Below, one piece after another: positions 1 to 8,149 of a DNA stretch of 64,000 nucleotides. The notes under the pieces are model-generated. The model was given only the letters and a program-made list of their open reading frames with translations, searched no databases and was not told the origin of the DNA. Numbering within the stretch: the stretch's first letter is position 1; every line of letters starts with the position of its first letter. Origin of the DNA: Streptomyces sp. NBC_00237 (GTDB lineage Bacteria > Actinomycetota > Actinomycetes > Streptomycetales > Streptomycetaceae); assembly GCF_026342435.1 (NCBI RefSeq), contig NZ_JAPEMT010000001.1, positions 981,993-1,045,992 on the forward strand, written 5' to 3'. The translations under genes and the position numbers were made by a program.

Positions 1-1
1 A

Positions 2-838
2 CTCGTCGGGCCCTGGACCGGAATCCTCTGCATAGCGGTCGTCCTCCTGATGCAGGGCGTGCTGTTCGCGGACGGCGGCCTCACCGCGCTCGGCGTGAAC
101 ATCACGACCATGGGCGTCGTGACCGTCCTCGTCTCGTACGGGATCTTCCGCGGCCTCGTGAAGGTTCTCCCCCGGCGGCGGCGCACGGTCACGGCGTCGG
201 CCTTCGTCGCCGCGCTCGTGTCGGTGCCCGCCGCTGCCGCCTTCTTCACCCTCCTGTACGCGCTCGGCGGGACGACCGAGGTCCCCGTCGGGAAGGTGCT
301 GACCGCCATGGTCGGCGTACACGTCCTGATCGGCGTCGGCGAGGCCGCGATCACCGCGCTCACCGTCGGCGCGGTGCTGGCGGTCCGGCCGGACCTGGTG
401 TTCGGGGCGCGGGGGATCGGCGCGCCGCTGAAGCTGCGGGTGGGGGGTGAGCTGGTGGACGCCCCGGCTCCGGCTTCCGGCACGGCCGCCGTTCCGGTCG
501 CCGCCCGGTCCGCGCGCCGCTTCTGGGGGGTCGGGCTGGTCTCCGCGCTCGCCCTCGCCGGGTTCGTCTCCCTCTACGCCTCCACCAGCCCCGACGGGCT
601 GGAGAAGGTCGCCGCCGACCAGGGCATCGACAAGGGTGCGAAGCCGCACGCCGCCGAGGACTCGCCGCTCGCCGACTACACCGTCAAGGCCCTCGGCGAG
701 GGCTCGCTGTCGAGCGGGCTCGCCGGGGTCATCGGGGTCGGCGTGACCGTGGCGGTCGGCAGCGGGGTCTTCTGGGCGGTGCGCAGGCGGCGTGCCGAGT
801 CCGCTTCCGATTCAGGCGCCGCACGGGTCGACGCCTGA
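2..838 (+). CDS. cbiM: CbiM-type cobalt/nickel ECF transport protein (5' truncated by window edge)
   Basis: The reading frame is open from the window edge, so the N-terminus is missing; the first visible methionine at base 50 is internal. The visible part has several hydrophobic membrane segments, then a linker and a C-terminal region with the SPDGLE motif (codons near 586-604) followed by one last membrane helix and an Arg-rich tail. This is the CbiM substrate-binding membrane component fused to a PDGLE (CbiN-like) domain, the arrangement usual in actinobacterial Co2+/Ni2+ uptake systems. Its stop is one base before the start of cbiQ, so the three cbi genes form one operon. Metal specificity (cobalt or nickel) cannot be decided from sequence alone. 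Confidence 0.88.
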   Translation, partial: LVGPWTGILCIAVVLLMQGVLFADGGLTALGVNITTMGVVTVLVSYGIFRGLVKVLPRRRRTVTASAFVAALVSVPAAAAFFTLLYALGGTTEVPVGKVLTAMVGVHVLIGVGEAAITALTVGAVLAVRPDLVFGARGIGAPLKLRVGGELVDAPAPASGTAAVPVAARSARRFWGVGLVSALALAGFVSLYASTSPDGLEKVAADQGIDKGAKPHAAEDSPLADYTVKALGEGSLSSGLAGVIGVGVTVAVGSGVFWAVRRRRAESASDSGAARVDA

Positions 839-839
839 C

Positions 840-1607
840 ATGGGCGCCGGTCACGCCCACGCGCTCTACCGGCAGGGCCACAGCCCCGTGCACGCGCTGC
901 CGCCGCACTGCAAACTCGTCGCCGTGTTCGGCTTCGTGGTGGTCGTCGTCTCGACGCCCCGGGAGGCCGTGTGGGCTTTCGGGGCGTACGCCGTGCTGCT
1001 CGCGGCCGTCGCGTACGCGGCCGGGGTCCCGGCCCGTCATGTGCTGACCCGGATGCTCGTCGAGGTGCCGTTCGTGGCCTTCGCCGTACTGATGCCGTTC
1101 GTGGCGGAGGGCGAGCGGGTGGAGGTCGCGGGGGTCTCGGTGAGCGTGCCGGGGCTGTGGGGGGCCTTCAACATCCTGGCGAAGGGGACGCTGGGGGTGG
1201 CGGCGTCCGTACTGCTCGCTTCGACGACGGAGCTGCGTGAACTGCTCTACGGATTGCAGAAGTTGAGGCTGCCGTCGCTGCTGGTGCAGATCGCGACGTT
1301 CATGATCCGGTACGGGGACGTCATCGCCGGTGAGCTGAAGCGGATGTCCATCGCCCGGCGGTCCCGGGGCTTCGAGGCGCGGGGCGTACGGCAGTGGGGG
1401 GTGCTGGCGAAGACGGCCGGGGCCTTGTTCATCCGGTCGTACGAGAGGGGGGAACGGGTGCATCTGGCGATGGTGAGCAGGGGGTACACCGGGGTGATGC
1501 CGGTACTGGACGACGCCGAGGCGTCACGGGAACAGTGGGTTCGGGCCGGGGCGCTGCCGGGGGCTGCGCTGCTGGTGTGTCTGACGGGATGGGTGTGGGT
1601 GCTGTGA
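840..1607 (+). CDS. cbiQ: CbiQ-type ECF transporter T component
   Basis: A 255-residue membrane protein and the transmembrane coupling (T) component of the Co/Ni energy-coupling-factor importer. It has about five hydrophobic segments and the cytoplasmic coupling motif ARRSRGFEARG (around residue 180), matching the Ala-Arg-X-X-Arg-Gly motif by which T components contact the ATPase. I chose the ATG at 840 rather than the upstream ATG at 792 because it starts one base after the cbiM stop and gives the usual N-terminus leading into a hydrophobic helix. The 3' end overlaps cbiO by four bases (GTGA), which suggests translational coupling. Confidence 0.9.
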   Translation: MGAGHAHALYRQGHSPVHALPPHCKLVAVFGFVVVVVSTPREAVWAFGAYAVLLAAVAYAAGVPARHVLTRMLVEVPFVAFAVLMPFVAEGERVEVAGVSVSVPGLWGAFNILAKGTLGVAASVLLASTTELRELLYGLQKLRLPSLLVQIATFMIRYGDVIAGELKRMSIARRSRGFEARGVRQWGVLAKTAGALFIRSYERGERVHLAMVSRGYTGVMPVLDDAEASREQWVRAGALPGAALLVCLTGWVWVL

Positions 1608-2353
1608 GCGTTGCTTCGTTGGCCGTGAAAGGGCTCGCGTATGCCTATCCGGACGGGCACCAGGCGCTGTTCGGGGTGGACCTGAGGGTCGAGAAGGGGG
1701 AGCGGGTCGCACTTCTCGGGCCGAACGGGGCGGGGAAGACCACCCTGGTCCTCCACCTGAACGGGATCCTGACGGCGGGGGCGGGGGTGGTGGAAGTTGA
1801 TGGACTGCCGGTCGTCAAGCGTCACTTGGCGGAGATCCGGCGGCGGGTCGGCATCGTCTTCCAGGACCCCGACGACCAGCTGTTCATGCCGACGGTCCGG
1901 GAGGACGTGGCGTTCGGCCCTGCGGCGGCCGGGCTGCGGGGGGCCGCGCTGGAGTCGTGCGTGCGGGAGGCGCTGGAGCGGGTGGGGATGGAGGCTTACG
2001 CGGACCGGGCTCCGCACCATCTGTCGTTCGGGCAGCGGAGGAGGGTGGCGGTGGCGACGGTGCTGGCGATGCGGCCGGAGATTCTGGTGCTGGACGAGCC
2101 GTCGTCGAATCTCGACCCGGCGTCGCGGCGGGAACTCGCGGATATTTTGCGGGGGTTGGATGTGACGGTGCTCATGGTCACGCATGATCTGCCGTATGCG
2201 CTGGAGTTGTGCCCTCGGGCGGTGATTCTCAGCGAGGGGGTGGTGGTCGCGGACGCCCCGACCCAGGAACTCCTCCTGGACTCGGGCCTGATGCGCACCC
2301 ACCGCCTGGAACTCCCCTTCGGCTTCAACCCCGCCTCATCCCCCCTCCCCTAA
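1604..2353 (+). CDS. cbiO: CbiO-type ECF transporter ATPase
   Basis: A 249-residue ABC ATPase that powers the Co/Ni importer encoded upstream. The order is an N-terminal AYAYPDG A-loop region, Walker A GPNGAGKT, Q-loop FQDPDDQ, signature LSFGQRRR, Walker B LVLDEPS, and H-loop VTHD. The GTG at 1604 overlaps the cbiQ stop as GTGA; an in-frame ATG at 1589 is a possible alternative that adds five residues. The gene is followed at once by a GC-rich interspersed element rather than by a simple terminator. Confidence 0.92.
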   Translation: MSVASLAVKGLAYAYPDGHQALFGVDLRVEKGERVALLGPNGAGKTTLVLHLNGILTAGAGVVEVDGLPVVKRHLAEIRRRVGIVFQDPDDQLFMPTVREDVAFGPAAAGLRGAALESCVREALERVGMEAYADRAPHHLSFGQRRRVAVATVLAMRPEILVLDEPSSNLDPASRRELADILRGLDVTVLMVTHDLPYALELCPRAVILSEGVVVADAPTQELLLDSGLMRTHRLELPFGFNPASSPLP

Positions 2354-2840
2354 CCCCTCCCCCCAACCCCTCCGGGCCCCGCTCAGCCCCTCCGGGCCCC
2401 ACCCAACCCCTCCGGGCCCCACCCAGCCCCCTCGGGCTGCGCCCAGCCCCCTCCGCCTCCGCCTCGCCCCCTTGGGCTCCGCTTCCGCCGAGCCTCCTTG
2501 GGCGGCGGGGCCGCCCCCCGGGGGCGGAACGGGCGGGCAAGGGGGCGGCCCCCCTCGCTCCGGGCCCACCCCGGTGCCGCCCGCTGTTACCCCGCCCGAT
2601 GGGTGCGCCGCACCCCGGTGCGCCTGCGGCGGGCCGCCCCAGACCCTTCCCCAAGCTCTCAACTTCGTTCGAGCAGGGGAGACCCCATCCTTCACCTAAA
2701 CTCGCGAGGCTTGGGGTTTGGATGTGCGGGTGCGTGGGGGCTGGGCGCGCAGTTCCCCGCGCCCCTAAGGGCATGCTCCGCAGCCTCTGCGAGCCGGGAG
2801 CGTACGCGCGGTGGAGCCGCACAGTGATGTGGTCCCGCGT
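2354..2840 (+). repeat. Interspersed GC-rich element, copy A (type I)
   Basis: This gene-free stretch holds a composite element present six times in the window. It starts directly after the cbiO stop with short C-rich units (CCCCTCCGGGCCCC variants), continues with a conserved core that begins CTCCTTGGGCGGCGGGGCC near 2493, and has a type I middle (CTCAACTTCGTTCGAGCAGG, from 2658, then TTCACCTAAACTCGCGAGG). It ends in a hairpin of GGGCGCG (2743-2749) and CGCGCCC (2758-2764). The short ORFs inside it (for example 2472-2699) look like accidental reading through the repeat. The remaining 2841-2942 holds only the leader of the next gene. Confidence 0.85.
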
Positions 2841-2942
2841 CCGGCCGATCAAGGGGCCCCAACTGCGTCCTCCCCGTCCCACCCGGCACCATGGTGTCCA
2901 GTACACCCACCGCCCCCAACCCCCAGGAAGCGGAGCACCCCC

Positions 2943-4109
2943 GTGGACGTCCAAGGCACAACGGTCGCCGGGTTCGAGCCCGTCAAGGACGCCTTCCTCC
3001 GCAACTTCCAAGCCAGGGGCGAGCGCGGTGCCGCCGTCGCCGTCTACCTCCACGGTCACAAGGTCGTGGATCTCTGGGGCGGCACCCGCGACGTCGACGG
3101 CACCGTCCCCTGGGCCCTCGACACCGCCCAAGTGGTGCGGTCCGCCGGGAAGGGGATCGCGGCAGCCGTGCCGCTCCTCCTCCACCAGCGTGGCCAGATC
3201 GACCTCGATGCCCCCGTCGGCACGTACTGGCCCGCCTTCAAGGCCGCGGGCAAGGAGCGCGTACTCGTACGGCATCTGCTGTCCCATCGGGCAGGACTGC
3301 CCGTGCTGGACCGGCCCCTGACCCCCGCCGAAGCATGTGACGGCGCGTCGGGGGCCCGCGCCGTCGCCGCTCAGGCCCCCGCCTGGGAGCCGGGCACCGA
3401 CCACGGCTACCACGCCCAGACGTACAGCTTCCTCGTCGCCGAACTCGTCCGCCGCGTCACCGGCCGCACCATCGGCCGCTGGGTCGCCGAGGAGATCGCC
3501 CGCCCGCTCGGCCTCGACTTCTGGATAGGTCTGCCGGAGGAGGAGGCGCACCGGGTGGGGCGGCTCGCGCCCGTCGAGGAGCCTCCGGCCGAGGGGGGCC
3601 TCAAGCTCCGCCCCAAGCGCGCCGTGTCCGAGGCGTACGCCGACCCGCACTCCCTCACCCGCCGCGCGTTCGGAGCCATCGACCCGCTCCCCGACGAGAA
3701 CGACCCCGCCTACCGCGCCGCCGAACTCCCCGCGTCCGGCGCCATCTCCACCGCCCGCGCCCTCGCCCGGTGTTACGCCGCGATGATGGGTCCGGTCGAC
3801 GCCGGGCCCCGCCTGTTCGCGCCCGCGACCCTCACCCTCGCCCGTACCGAGGAATCCGCGGGACCCGATCGGGTCCTGGTCGTCAACACCCGCTTCGGGC
3901 TCGGCTTCATGCTGCACGGGTCGGCGTCGCCGCTCCTCGGCCCCGGCTCCTTCGGCCATCCCGGCCGCGGCGGATCGCTGGGCTTCGCCGATCCCGAGAC
4001 GGGCATCGCCCTCGGGTACGTGACCAACGGCCTCCGCAAGGGAGTTACGGCCGATCCTCGGGCGCTCGCCCTGATCGCCGCCATACGGAAGTGTCTGGGG
4101 CGGGTGTGA
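2943..4109 (+). CDS. Serine hydrolase, beta-lactamase/class C PBP-like family
   Basis: A 388-residue protein of the beta-lactamase-related serine hydrolase (EstB/AmpC-like) fold. Visible motifs are SAGK (the SxxK nucleophile motif, about residue 64), a Tyr-containing segment YSFLVAELVRR in the place of the YxN motif, and HPGRGGS near the C-terminus, which corresponds to the HxG/KTG motif. No signal peptide is evident, so it is probably a cytoplasmic esterase or peptidase rather than a true beta-lactamase. The GTG at 2943 is preceded by AGGAAG and CGGAG; the upstream in-frame extension from 2811 is translated repeat. The stop codon lies in an 8-bp tandem repeat (4104-4127). The substrate is unknown. 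Confidence 0.85.
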   Translation: MDVQGTTVAGFEPVKDAFLRNFQARGERGAAVAVYLHGHKVVDLWGGTRDVDGTVPWALDTAQVVRSAGKGIAAAVPLLLHQRGQIDLDAPVGTYWPAFKAAGKERVLVRHLLSHRAGLPVLDRPLTPAEACDGASGARAVAAQAPAWEPGTDHGYHAQTYSFLVAELVRRVTGRTIGRWVAEEIARPLGLDFWIGLPEEEAHRVGRLAPVEEPPAEGGLKLRPKRAVSEAYADPHSLTRRAFGAIDPLPDENDPAYRAAELPASGAISTARALARCYAAMMGPVDAGPRLFAPATLTLARTEESAGPDRVLVVNTRFGLGFMLHGSASPLLGPGSFGHPGRGGSLGFADPETGIALGYVTNGLRKGVTADPRALALIAAIRKCLGRV

Positions 4110-4127
4110 GCGTGTGAGCGTGTGAGC
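4104..4127 (+). repeat. Octamer tandem repeat GTGTGAGC x3 carrying the stop codon
   Basis: Three perfect copies of GTGTGAGC start at 4104, 4112 and 4120. The first supplies the TGA stop (4107-4109) of the serine hydrolase. Because the period is 8, the TGA triplets at 4107, 4115 and 4123 fall in all three reading frames. Confidence 0.9.
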
Positions 4128-4138
4128 GGCGGAAAGGG

Positions 4139-4174
4139 GGGAGGGGCCGCCCGTGGTCACGGACGGCCCCTCCC
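4139..4174. terminator. Bidirectional terminator hairpin between convergent genes
   Basis: GGGAGGGGCCG (4139-4149) pairs with CGGCCCCTCCC (4164-4174), and CCGTG (4151-4155) with CACGG (4158-4162), with one internal mismatch. It lies between the convergent serine hydrolase and carboxypeptidase genes. Confidence 0.75.
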
Positions 4175-4188
4175 TCGTGCCCTCACGG

Positions 4189-5091
4189 CTACCGCTTGAA
4201 GCCGTAGTCCATGATCTTCTTCGCGTCCGCCGTACGGTTCGCCTCGTTGGACGAAGCCAGCACGGCGCCGACCACGGTCCGCTTGCCGCGCGTCGCCGCG
4301 AAGACCAGGCAGTACTTCGCCTGCTTGCCGGAGCCCGTCTTCACGCCGATCGCACCGTTGTAGCTGCCGAGCAGCTTGTTGGTGTTGGTCCACTTCATGT
4401 CGCGGTAGCCACCGCTCTTGGTGGTGGTCCGCTGCGTCGTCGACCTCGTCTTGACGATCGTCCGGAAGTTGCCGTTCTTCAGCGCCGCCGTCGCGAGCTT
4501 CGAGAGGTCGCGCGGCGTCGAGTAGTTCGCGCCGTTGCCGATGCCGTCGAACGAGTCGAACCTCGTGTTCTTCATCCCGAGGCTCTTCGCGGTCGTGTTC
4601 ATCTTCCCGATGAACGACCTGACCCGCGCGTCCCGGGTCTTGCCCGACCCGAACTTGTCCGCCAGCGCGTACGCCGCGTCGCAGCCCGACGGCAGCATCA
4701 GCCCGTACAGCAGCGACCGCACCGAGACCTTGTCGCCCACGATCAGCCGCGCCGACGACGCGCCCTTGCTGACGATGTAGTCGCTGTACGCCTTCTGGAT
4801 CGTGACCTTCGAGTCCAGGTTCACGCCCTTGGTGGAGAGCACCACCTGGGCGGTCATGATCTTGGTCGTCGAACCGGTGGAGAGCCGGGTGTCACCGGCC
4901 TTCGAGAAGTACGTGCGCCCCGAGGCGCTGTCCATCAGGAAGCCGCCCTTGGCGACGATCGACGGCACCTTGGGAGCCGCGGCCGGAGCCGCCTGAGCGG
5001 CCGGAGCGACGAGCGCTCCGGCGGTCACGACCGACCCGGCGGTGACGAGAGTCGCCGTTATGCGACAGATCGCCTTGATTCCAGTTTTCAA
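4189..5091 (-). CDS. D-alanyl-D-alanine carboxypeptidase (peptidase S11, PBP5/6 family)
   Basis: A 300-residue exported penicillin-binding protein that trims the terminal D-Ala of peptidoglycan pentapeptides. It begins with a signal peptide (charged KTGIK, hydrophobic core, APAAQAAPAA cleavage region). The three active-site motifs are STTK (SxxK), SGC (SxN type) and KTG (VKTGSGK). I chose the TTG at 5091 because GGAG sits nine bases upstream and because this start gives a normal signal peptide; the in-frame extension to 5205 would precede it with an implausible hydrophilic stretch. It is monocistronic and ends at a hairpin shared with the convergent neighbour. Confidence 0.9.
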   Translation of the reverse strand: MKTGIKAICRITATLVTAGSVVTAGALVAPAAQAAPAAAPKVPSIVAKGGFLMDSASGRTYFSKAGDTRLSTGSTTKIMTAQVVLSTKGVNLDSKVTIQKAYSDYIVSKGASSARLIVGDKVSVRSLLYGLMLPSGCDAAYALADKFGSGKTRDARVRSFIGKMNTTAKSLGMKNTRFDSFDGIGNGANYSTPRDLSKLATAALKNGNFRTIVKTRSTTQRTTTKSGGYRDMKWTNTNKLLGSYNGAIGVKTGSGKQAKYCLVFAATRGKRTVVGAVLASSNEANRTADAKKIMDYGFKR

Positions 5092-5266
5092 CGTGGATGC
5101 TCCAAATACCCTTAATGGGGGGCCGCATGAGGAGGCCGCCTGCACGTGTGACGCCTGTGAAGGGTAAATGGATGTGGCGCGGACGCAGTCTTTACCTTTT
5201 CTCAACCTGAATGGGTTACGGGCCGGAATCGTGGAGCCTCACGCGGGGCGCTCACGTGCGGGGCGC

Positions 5267-5725
5267 TCATGTGCGTGCGTCGAGGCGGTGCAGCAGGTTT
5301 CCCTTCGCGCCGTACATGTCGAGCAGGTAGCCCTCCGGAGCCTTGAAGCCCTCGCTCTCCCGCAGGTAGTCCACGAGCGTCACCTTGAACGCGTCGAAGT
5401 CCTCGCCGAGATTGTCTGCCCGGTCCGTCCACACGATCACGCGCGGCACCTTCTCCTCGGTAGCCTCGCTGTCGATTCCCCGCACGTACGTCTCGCCGCC
5501 GTCCTCGCGGAACCGCTCGCCGCGTTCGGCGGCGGCCTTCGGCGGGGTCGCGTCGATCGTCGTCGTACGGGAGTAGTAGGCGGGGACCGCCTGCCCGTCC
5601 CCGCCGGGAGAGCCGGGGCCGTCCGAGGCGCCGGACAGGGTGCAGCCGGTGGCCAGCAGGGCGGCCGAGACGAGCAGCGCGGCGGCGGCGAGAGGGCTGC
5701 GGCGGGAGCGCGGTGTGGGCGTCAT
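5267..5725 (-). CDS. Putative lipoprotein of unknown function
   Basis: A 152-residue protein starting MTPTPRSRRSP, with an Arg-rich n-region, a hydrophobic core and a lipobox LLATGC (Cys about residue 28), followed by a Gly/Ser/Pro-rich linker and a roughly 90-residue acidic domain without cysteines. It is probably a membrane-anchored lipoprotein facing the outside. The longer reading frame that extends upstream to 6313 runs through the MFS gene on the same strand in another frame and was not used. I do not recognise the folded domain. Confidence 0.7.
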   Translation of the reverse strand: MTPTPRSRRSPLAAAALLVSAALLATGCTLSGASDGPGSPGGDGQAVPAYYSRTTTIDATPPKAAAERGERFREDGGETYVRGIDSEATEEKVPRVIVWTDRADNLGEDFDAFKVTLVDYLRESEGFKAPEGYLLDMYGAKGNLLHRLDART

Positions 5726-5814
5726 GCGGGGAGCGTAACGACGGGGTGGGGGCTTGGGGAGGAGGCTGCCCGAGGCGGTGACGGGTTCCGGGCCGCGCTG
5801 CCCGGCGGGCGGTG

Positions 5815-7311
5815 CTACGGCCTCACCGGCTCGGCTTTTGGAGCGGCAGCCTCCGTCGTCGTCGGGCGGCGTTCCGCCGTGAGCCGGTGGGCGACCAGCG
5901 CGGCGCCCAGGCAGAGCGCGCACACCGAGGCGAGCGACAGCGCGACCGTCGCGGGCTGGGCGGCCCGGGTGGTCAGAGCCATGCCCGCGGGGACCACGGT
6001 GTTGCCGAGCATGCACGACAGGGTGAGCAGGGACGTCGCCCGCTGGGGCACCGCCGCGAGGCGGGAGATCCAGGTGATGAGGGTGGGGAGGATGGGCGCC
6101 AGGGCGATGCCTGCCAACGGGTAGGCGAACACCGCCGCGTGCGGGACGGCAGCCGCCAGCAGGCCGCCCAACGCCGTCGCCAGATACAGCGGGATGGCCA
6201 GGCGTACGGGCAGGCGCTGGGCCAAGTACGGGATGATCAGCCTGCCGAGCGCGATGCCGCCCCAGAACCCGGCCCCGGCCTGCGCGGCGGACGCCTCGCT
6301 CCAGCCGCTCCACACCAGTTGGGTGGACTGCCAGGCTCCGATGCTGGTCTCCAGGCCCGCGTACAGCAGACCGACCGCGAGGAAGACGCCCAGCCGGATC
6401 CGGGTGAGTCCGTCCTTGCCTGTGACCTGCCCCTCGGGGTCCTTCGGCGGGCGCGGCGGAGCGGAGAGCGCGGCTCCGGAGCGGTACGCCATGACACAGG
6501 CCAGGGCCAGCAGTCCGGCGATGAGCGGGAACAGCTGGATGTTCCAGCCGCCGACCGCGCTGACGCCCATCGGGCCGAGGATGGCTCCGACGCCGAACAC
6601 CGCGTTGAGCCGGTTGACCATGACGACGCTGTTGTCGGCGAAGCCCTGGGCGAACGCCGTGTTCAGCATCAGGGCCAGCCCGCCGTAGCCGCTGCCGCAG
6701 ACGGCCCCGGACACCGCGAAGACGGACCAGGTGGGGGCGGCGGCCATGCCCCCGGCCCCGGCGACGAAGAGCGCGAGCAGGGCGCCCGTGGCGGCGCGGG
6801 GCGGGAGCCTGCGGCCGAGGGCCCCGAGGACCGCCACGGCGACGAGCGCGCCGAGGTTGTACCAGGTGACGATGCGGCTGACGTCGTGTCCGCCGCCGAA
6901 GTGCTCGGTGAGGAGGGGGAGGGAGGCGCCGAGTGACGCGGTGGTGGCACCGAGGGTGAAGAAGAGGCTGAACGCGGACAGGGTGGTTGAGCGGGAGAGG
7001 ACGGGGAGGGGGGCGGGAAGAGTGGGGGAGGTGGAGGTGGAGGCGGGGGAGGGTAAGTCGGTGTCGGTGCCCTTGTCCGTGCCGGTGCCCGCGCCCGTGC
7101 CGGTGCCCGCGCCCGTGCCGGTGCCCGCGCCCGTCCCGGTGCCCGCGCCCGTCCCGGTCCCCGCGCCCGTCCCGGTCCCCGCGCCCGCTCCCGTCCCGGT
7201 CCCCGCTCCCGTCCCGGTCCCCGCTCCCGTCCCGCTCCCCGCTCCCGTCCCGCTCCCCGCGCCCCTTCCCGTGGTCGTGCCCGTGCCGTCGTCGCCCCTG
7301 GCGTCATGCAT
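5815..7311 (-). CDS. MFS transporter with repeat-encoded N-terminal tail and a TTA codon
   Basis: A 498-residue major facilitator with about 12 hydrophobic segments starting near residue 100 ([20 protein letters not shown]). The first 75-80 residues are an unusual hydrophilic tail of GTGAGT hexapeptide repeats encoded by 18-bp tandem units (7085-7271). The start at 7311 overlaps the end of the HAD gene by eight bases, so the two are probably co-transcribed. Leu-86 is encoded by TTA (bases 7056-7054), which in Streptomyces requires the bldA tRNA. No start codon is evident between the repeat and the first helix, so the tail is probably translated. The transported substrate is unknown. Confidence 0.8.
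   Translation of the reverse strand: MHDARGDDGTGTTTGRGAGSGTGAGSGTGAGTGTGAGTGTGAGAGTGTGAGTGTGAGTGTGAGTGTGAGTGTGAGTGTDKGTDTDLPSPASTSTSPTLPAPLPVLSRSTTLSAFSLFFTLGATTASLGASLPLLTEHFGGGHDVSRIVTWYNLGALVAVAVLGALGRRLPPRAATGALLALFVAGAGGMAAAPTWSVFAVSGAVCGSGYGGLALMLNTAFAQGFADNSVVMVNRLNAVFGVGAILGPMGVSAVGGWNIQLFPLIAGLLALACVMAYRSGAALSAPPRPPKDPEGQVTGKDGLTRIRLGVFLAVGLLYAGLETSIGAWQSTQLVWSGWSEASAAQAGAGFWGGIALGRLIIPYLAQRLPVRLAIPLYLATALGGLLAAAVPHAAVFAYPLAGIALAPILPTLITWISRLAAVPQRATSLLTLSCMLGNTVVPAGMALTTRAAQPATVALSLASVCALCLGAALVAHRLTAERRPTTTEAAAPKAEPVRP
7085..7271 (-). repeat. 18-bp tandem repeat (about 10 units) coding GTGAGT hexapeptides
   Basis: Ten consecutive units related to GTGCCCGCGCCCGTGCCG (as read on the + strand) start at 7085; the first two are identical and later ones drift (one unit is 24 bp). 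All are multiples of three, so the frame of the MFS gene is kept. Confidence 0.85.
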
Positions 7312-8071
7312 CCGTACGCTCCCCGAGCAGCGCGATCCCGATCTCCGCCGAAGTGCCTTCCAGCCGTACCGTGCCCGTCGGCTCGTGGACGGCCTTCAGC
7401 GGGGTGAAGTCGGCCACGGTCGTCGCCGCGCCCACCTCGGTGAGGTTCGCCGCGCCGATGCCCACCGTGATCGCCCCGGCGGCCGTGGCCGACCGCACGC
7501 CGCTGGTCGAGTCCTCGAAGACCAGCAGGCGCGGGGCCGGGATGCCCAGCGCGTCGGCCGCCGCCAGATAGGGCTCGGGGTGGGGCTTGCCCCGGGACAC
7601 GTCGTCCCTGGTGATCCGTACGGCGAAGGCATCCGCCAGGCCGAGCCCGCCGAGGGCGTTGTCGATCTTGCGGGGCCAGCTGCTGGTCGCCAGCGCGAGG
7701 CGGACCCCCAGGCCGTCGAGGGCCCGGACGAAGGCGCAGACGCCGTCGATCGCCTCGTACGCGGCCTCTTCCTCGATCTGGTCGACCTCCTTCCACAGGG
7801 CCATCCGCTGGTCGTGGCTGTGGTCGGGGAAGAGGGCCCGCACCGTCTCCGCGCCGGTGCGCCCGTGCACGTAATGCTCGAACGTGGCCGGATCCAGGGC
7901 GACTTCGTGCCGACGGGCCACCTCCCGCCAGGCGTTCTCGATGACGGGTCGTGAATCGATGATCACGCCGTCCATGTCGAACACCACGCCGTCGACGGCG
8001 TAGCGCGCGGATGACTCGGTCACGGGCTCGGTCGCTGGCTGGGTCACGGGCTCGGTCACGGGCTCGGTCAT
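7304..8071 (-). CDS. HAD-superfamily hydrolase, beta-phosphoglucomutase-like
   Basis: A 255-residue HAD phosphatase or mutase. Motif I is VFDMDGV (Asp nucleophile at about residue 32), the cap domain follows, motif II is the ATSS segment, motif III is a Lys in RGKPHPEP, and motif IV is VFEDSTSG. It is close to beta-phosphoglucomutase and sugar-phosphate phosphatases, but the substrate cannot be read off. The first 19 residues are a [16 protein letters not shown] repeat from 12-bp DNA units. A GAGGGGAAG ribosome binding site precedes the ATG at 8071. It heads a two-gene operon with the MFS transporter. Confidence 0.87.
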   Translation of the reverse strand: MTEPVTEPVTQPATEPVTESSARYAVDGVVFDMDGVIIDSRPVIENAWREVARRHEVALDPATFEHYVHGRTGAETVRALFPDHSHDQRMALWKEVDQIEEEAAYEAIDGVCAFVRALDGLGVRLALATSSWPRKIDNALGGLGLADAFAVRITRDDVSRGKPHPEPYLAAADALGIPAPRLLVFEDSTSGVRSATAAGAITVGIGAANLTEVGAATTVADFTPLKAVHEPTGTVRLEGTSAEIGIALLGERTDA

Positions 8072-8093
8072 GGGCTTCCCCTCTCACACATGG

Positions 8094-8123
8094 TGGTGGG
8101 CCCTGCCGAGGCAGGGCCCACCA
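8094..8123 (-). terminator. Perfect 14-bp hairpin terminator
   Basis: TGGTGGGCCCTGCC (8094-8107) is exactly complementary to GGCAGGGCCCACCA (8110-8123) with a two-base centre. It lies just beyond the stop of the carbamoyltransferase and before the HAD gene, separating the two transcripts. Confidence 0.85.
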
Positions 8124-8149
8124 CACCGGACGTCAGGACGTACGGAAGG

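Noticed and set aside
2472..2699. Short ORFs within the interspersed elements, some ending RAGETPSFT
   Set aside because: They recur only because the DNA element recurs, they have no ribosome sites, and copies with the type II middle lack them. They are better explained as a DNA or RNA element.
2943..4109. True secreted beta-lactamase
   Set aside because: No signal peptide, and the motif pattern (SAGK, YSF, HPGRGG) fits the broad esterase/peptidase branch.
2325..4160. A 611-residue minus-strand open frame across the serine hydrolase and element A
   Set aside because: Antisense shadow; the plus-strand frame has the SxxK and HPGRGGS motifs and a ribosome site.
6669..8126. A 485-residue minus-strand frame spanning the HAD and MFS genes
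   Set aside because: Frame-shifted shadow; its Arg/Pro-rich sequence has no motifs while the other two frames carry HAD and MFS signatures.
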